This document shows positions 41,707 through 42,051 of a stretch of 42,051 bases of DNA, piece after piece. Position 1 is the first letter of the stretch. Every line of letters starts with the position of its first letter. Position numbers and translations under genes: made by a program. This DNA is from SAR202 cluster bacterium Io17-Chloro-G4 (lineage in GTDB: Bacteria > Chloroflexota > Dehalococcoidia > Lucifugimonadales > UBA3495), in assembly GCA_002816455.1 (NCBI GenBank), contig MUCR01000058.1:1-42051 (forward strand). Direction: 5' to 3'. Below the pieces are notes generated by a model. That model ran no database searches, had not been told where the DNA came from, and was given only the letters and a program-made list of their open reading frames with translations.

Positions 41707-42051
41707 ATGGGCTGCCAGGCCAGCCTCCCGGTGTGGATGTCCTTCGGCGGCGCCGCCGGAGGTGTCGTTGGCCAGTGGCTCTGTCAGTTGCTACTTCCTC
41801 TCGTTCTCTTCCGAGTTACTCTAGAGTACATTTTAAACGATGGAAGGTTGGATTGGGTCGCTACATGACTTGCGGGTCCCGTTGGTTTTGAACGATGAGG
41901 GTCCCGATTCGCATTAAATTGTCATCCAGAGCGAAACGAGGAATCTACTGAGAACCTGAGATTCTTGTATCTTGACAGAAGGTTTATAAATGGATTGACC
42001 CTCGGGGTGTGACAGACCGATAGATTCTAGGTCCTGCGAGGCCGAGACGAA
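41707..42051. other. Upstream region of the CDF gene with a dispersed repeat
   Basis: The first 85 bp remain open in the CDF frame. The rest has no gene I can support. At 41919-41950 the sequence gtcatccagagcgaaacgag resembles the widespread bacterial intergenic repeat GTCATCCTGAGCGAAGCGAA, followed by cctgagattcttg. The window ends here. Confidence 0.45.

Overview
This 42 kb window looks like a chromosomal segment of an uncultured member of the Chloroflexota, most likely a SAR202/Dehalococcoidia-like heterotroph. That is an inference from gene content: Pro/Thr/Ala-rich extracellular linkers, xanthine-dehydrogenase-family hydroxylases, CaiB-type CoA transferases, an LLM F420-type oxidoreductase, SCP2-thiolase/DUF35 pairs and PuuE-like deacetylases. 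No rRNA, tRNA, CRISPR array, integrase, transposase or phage gene was seen. Almost every gene lies on the minus strand; the exceptions are an SDR gene (33383-34225) and an amidase gene (37305-38720).

Layout. (1) 158-8559 is a phospho-signalling island. It reads leftwards from an FHA plus winged-helix regulator to a membrane protein with three FHA domains, a PP2C phosphatase, a Ser/Thr kinase, a Pro/Thr-rich extracellular module and an internally duplicated secreted Ig-like/IPT-like protein, followed by a small membrane-anchored protein. A near-identical 20-bp motif lies about 85-90 bp upstream of two of these transcription units. (2) 8686-22348 is a catabolic block: a broken PncA-like hydrolase, one FAD and one [2Fe-2S] subunit serving two molybdopterin subunits, an FMN hydroxyacid dehydrogenase with a C-terminal SHOCT-like tail, a cysteine hydrolase, two PuuE-like deacetylases, an amidase and an NHL-repeat protein. 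(3) 22505-33209 holds acyl-CoA and redox functions: DUF35/thiolase pair, double-domain CoA transferase, metallo-beta-lactamase-fold hydrolase, an interrupted Gfo/Idh/MocA oxidoreductase, an LLM oxidoreductase, an SDR and a DUF255 protein. (4) 33210-41706 is mixed: SDR, alpha/beta hydrolase, TauE/SafE permease, AcoX-like kinase, amidase, DUF3179 lipoprotein, VOC protein and CDF metal transporter.

The most interesting signal is in the DUF3179 gene (38733-40058). Its reading frame is interrupted only by a UGA that falls on the first Cys of the family's conserved CxxC motif (UPIC). It is followed by a GC-rich hairpin with a GG-containing loop about 19 nt downstream, the geometry of a bacterial SECIS element. 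This makes it a candidate selenoprotein. The caution is that three other genes in the window each carry one in-frame nonsense codon (TAG at 2362, TAA at 8863, TAG at 28555), and the kinase gene carries a +1 frame change near 4230-4298. Lesions of this kind are therefore common here and could also explain the UGA.
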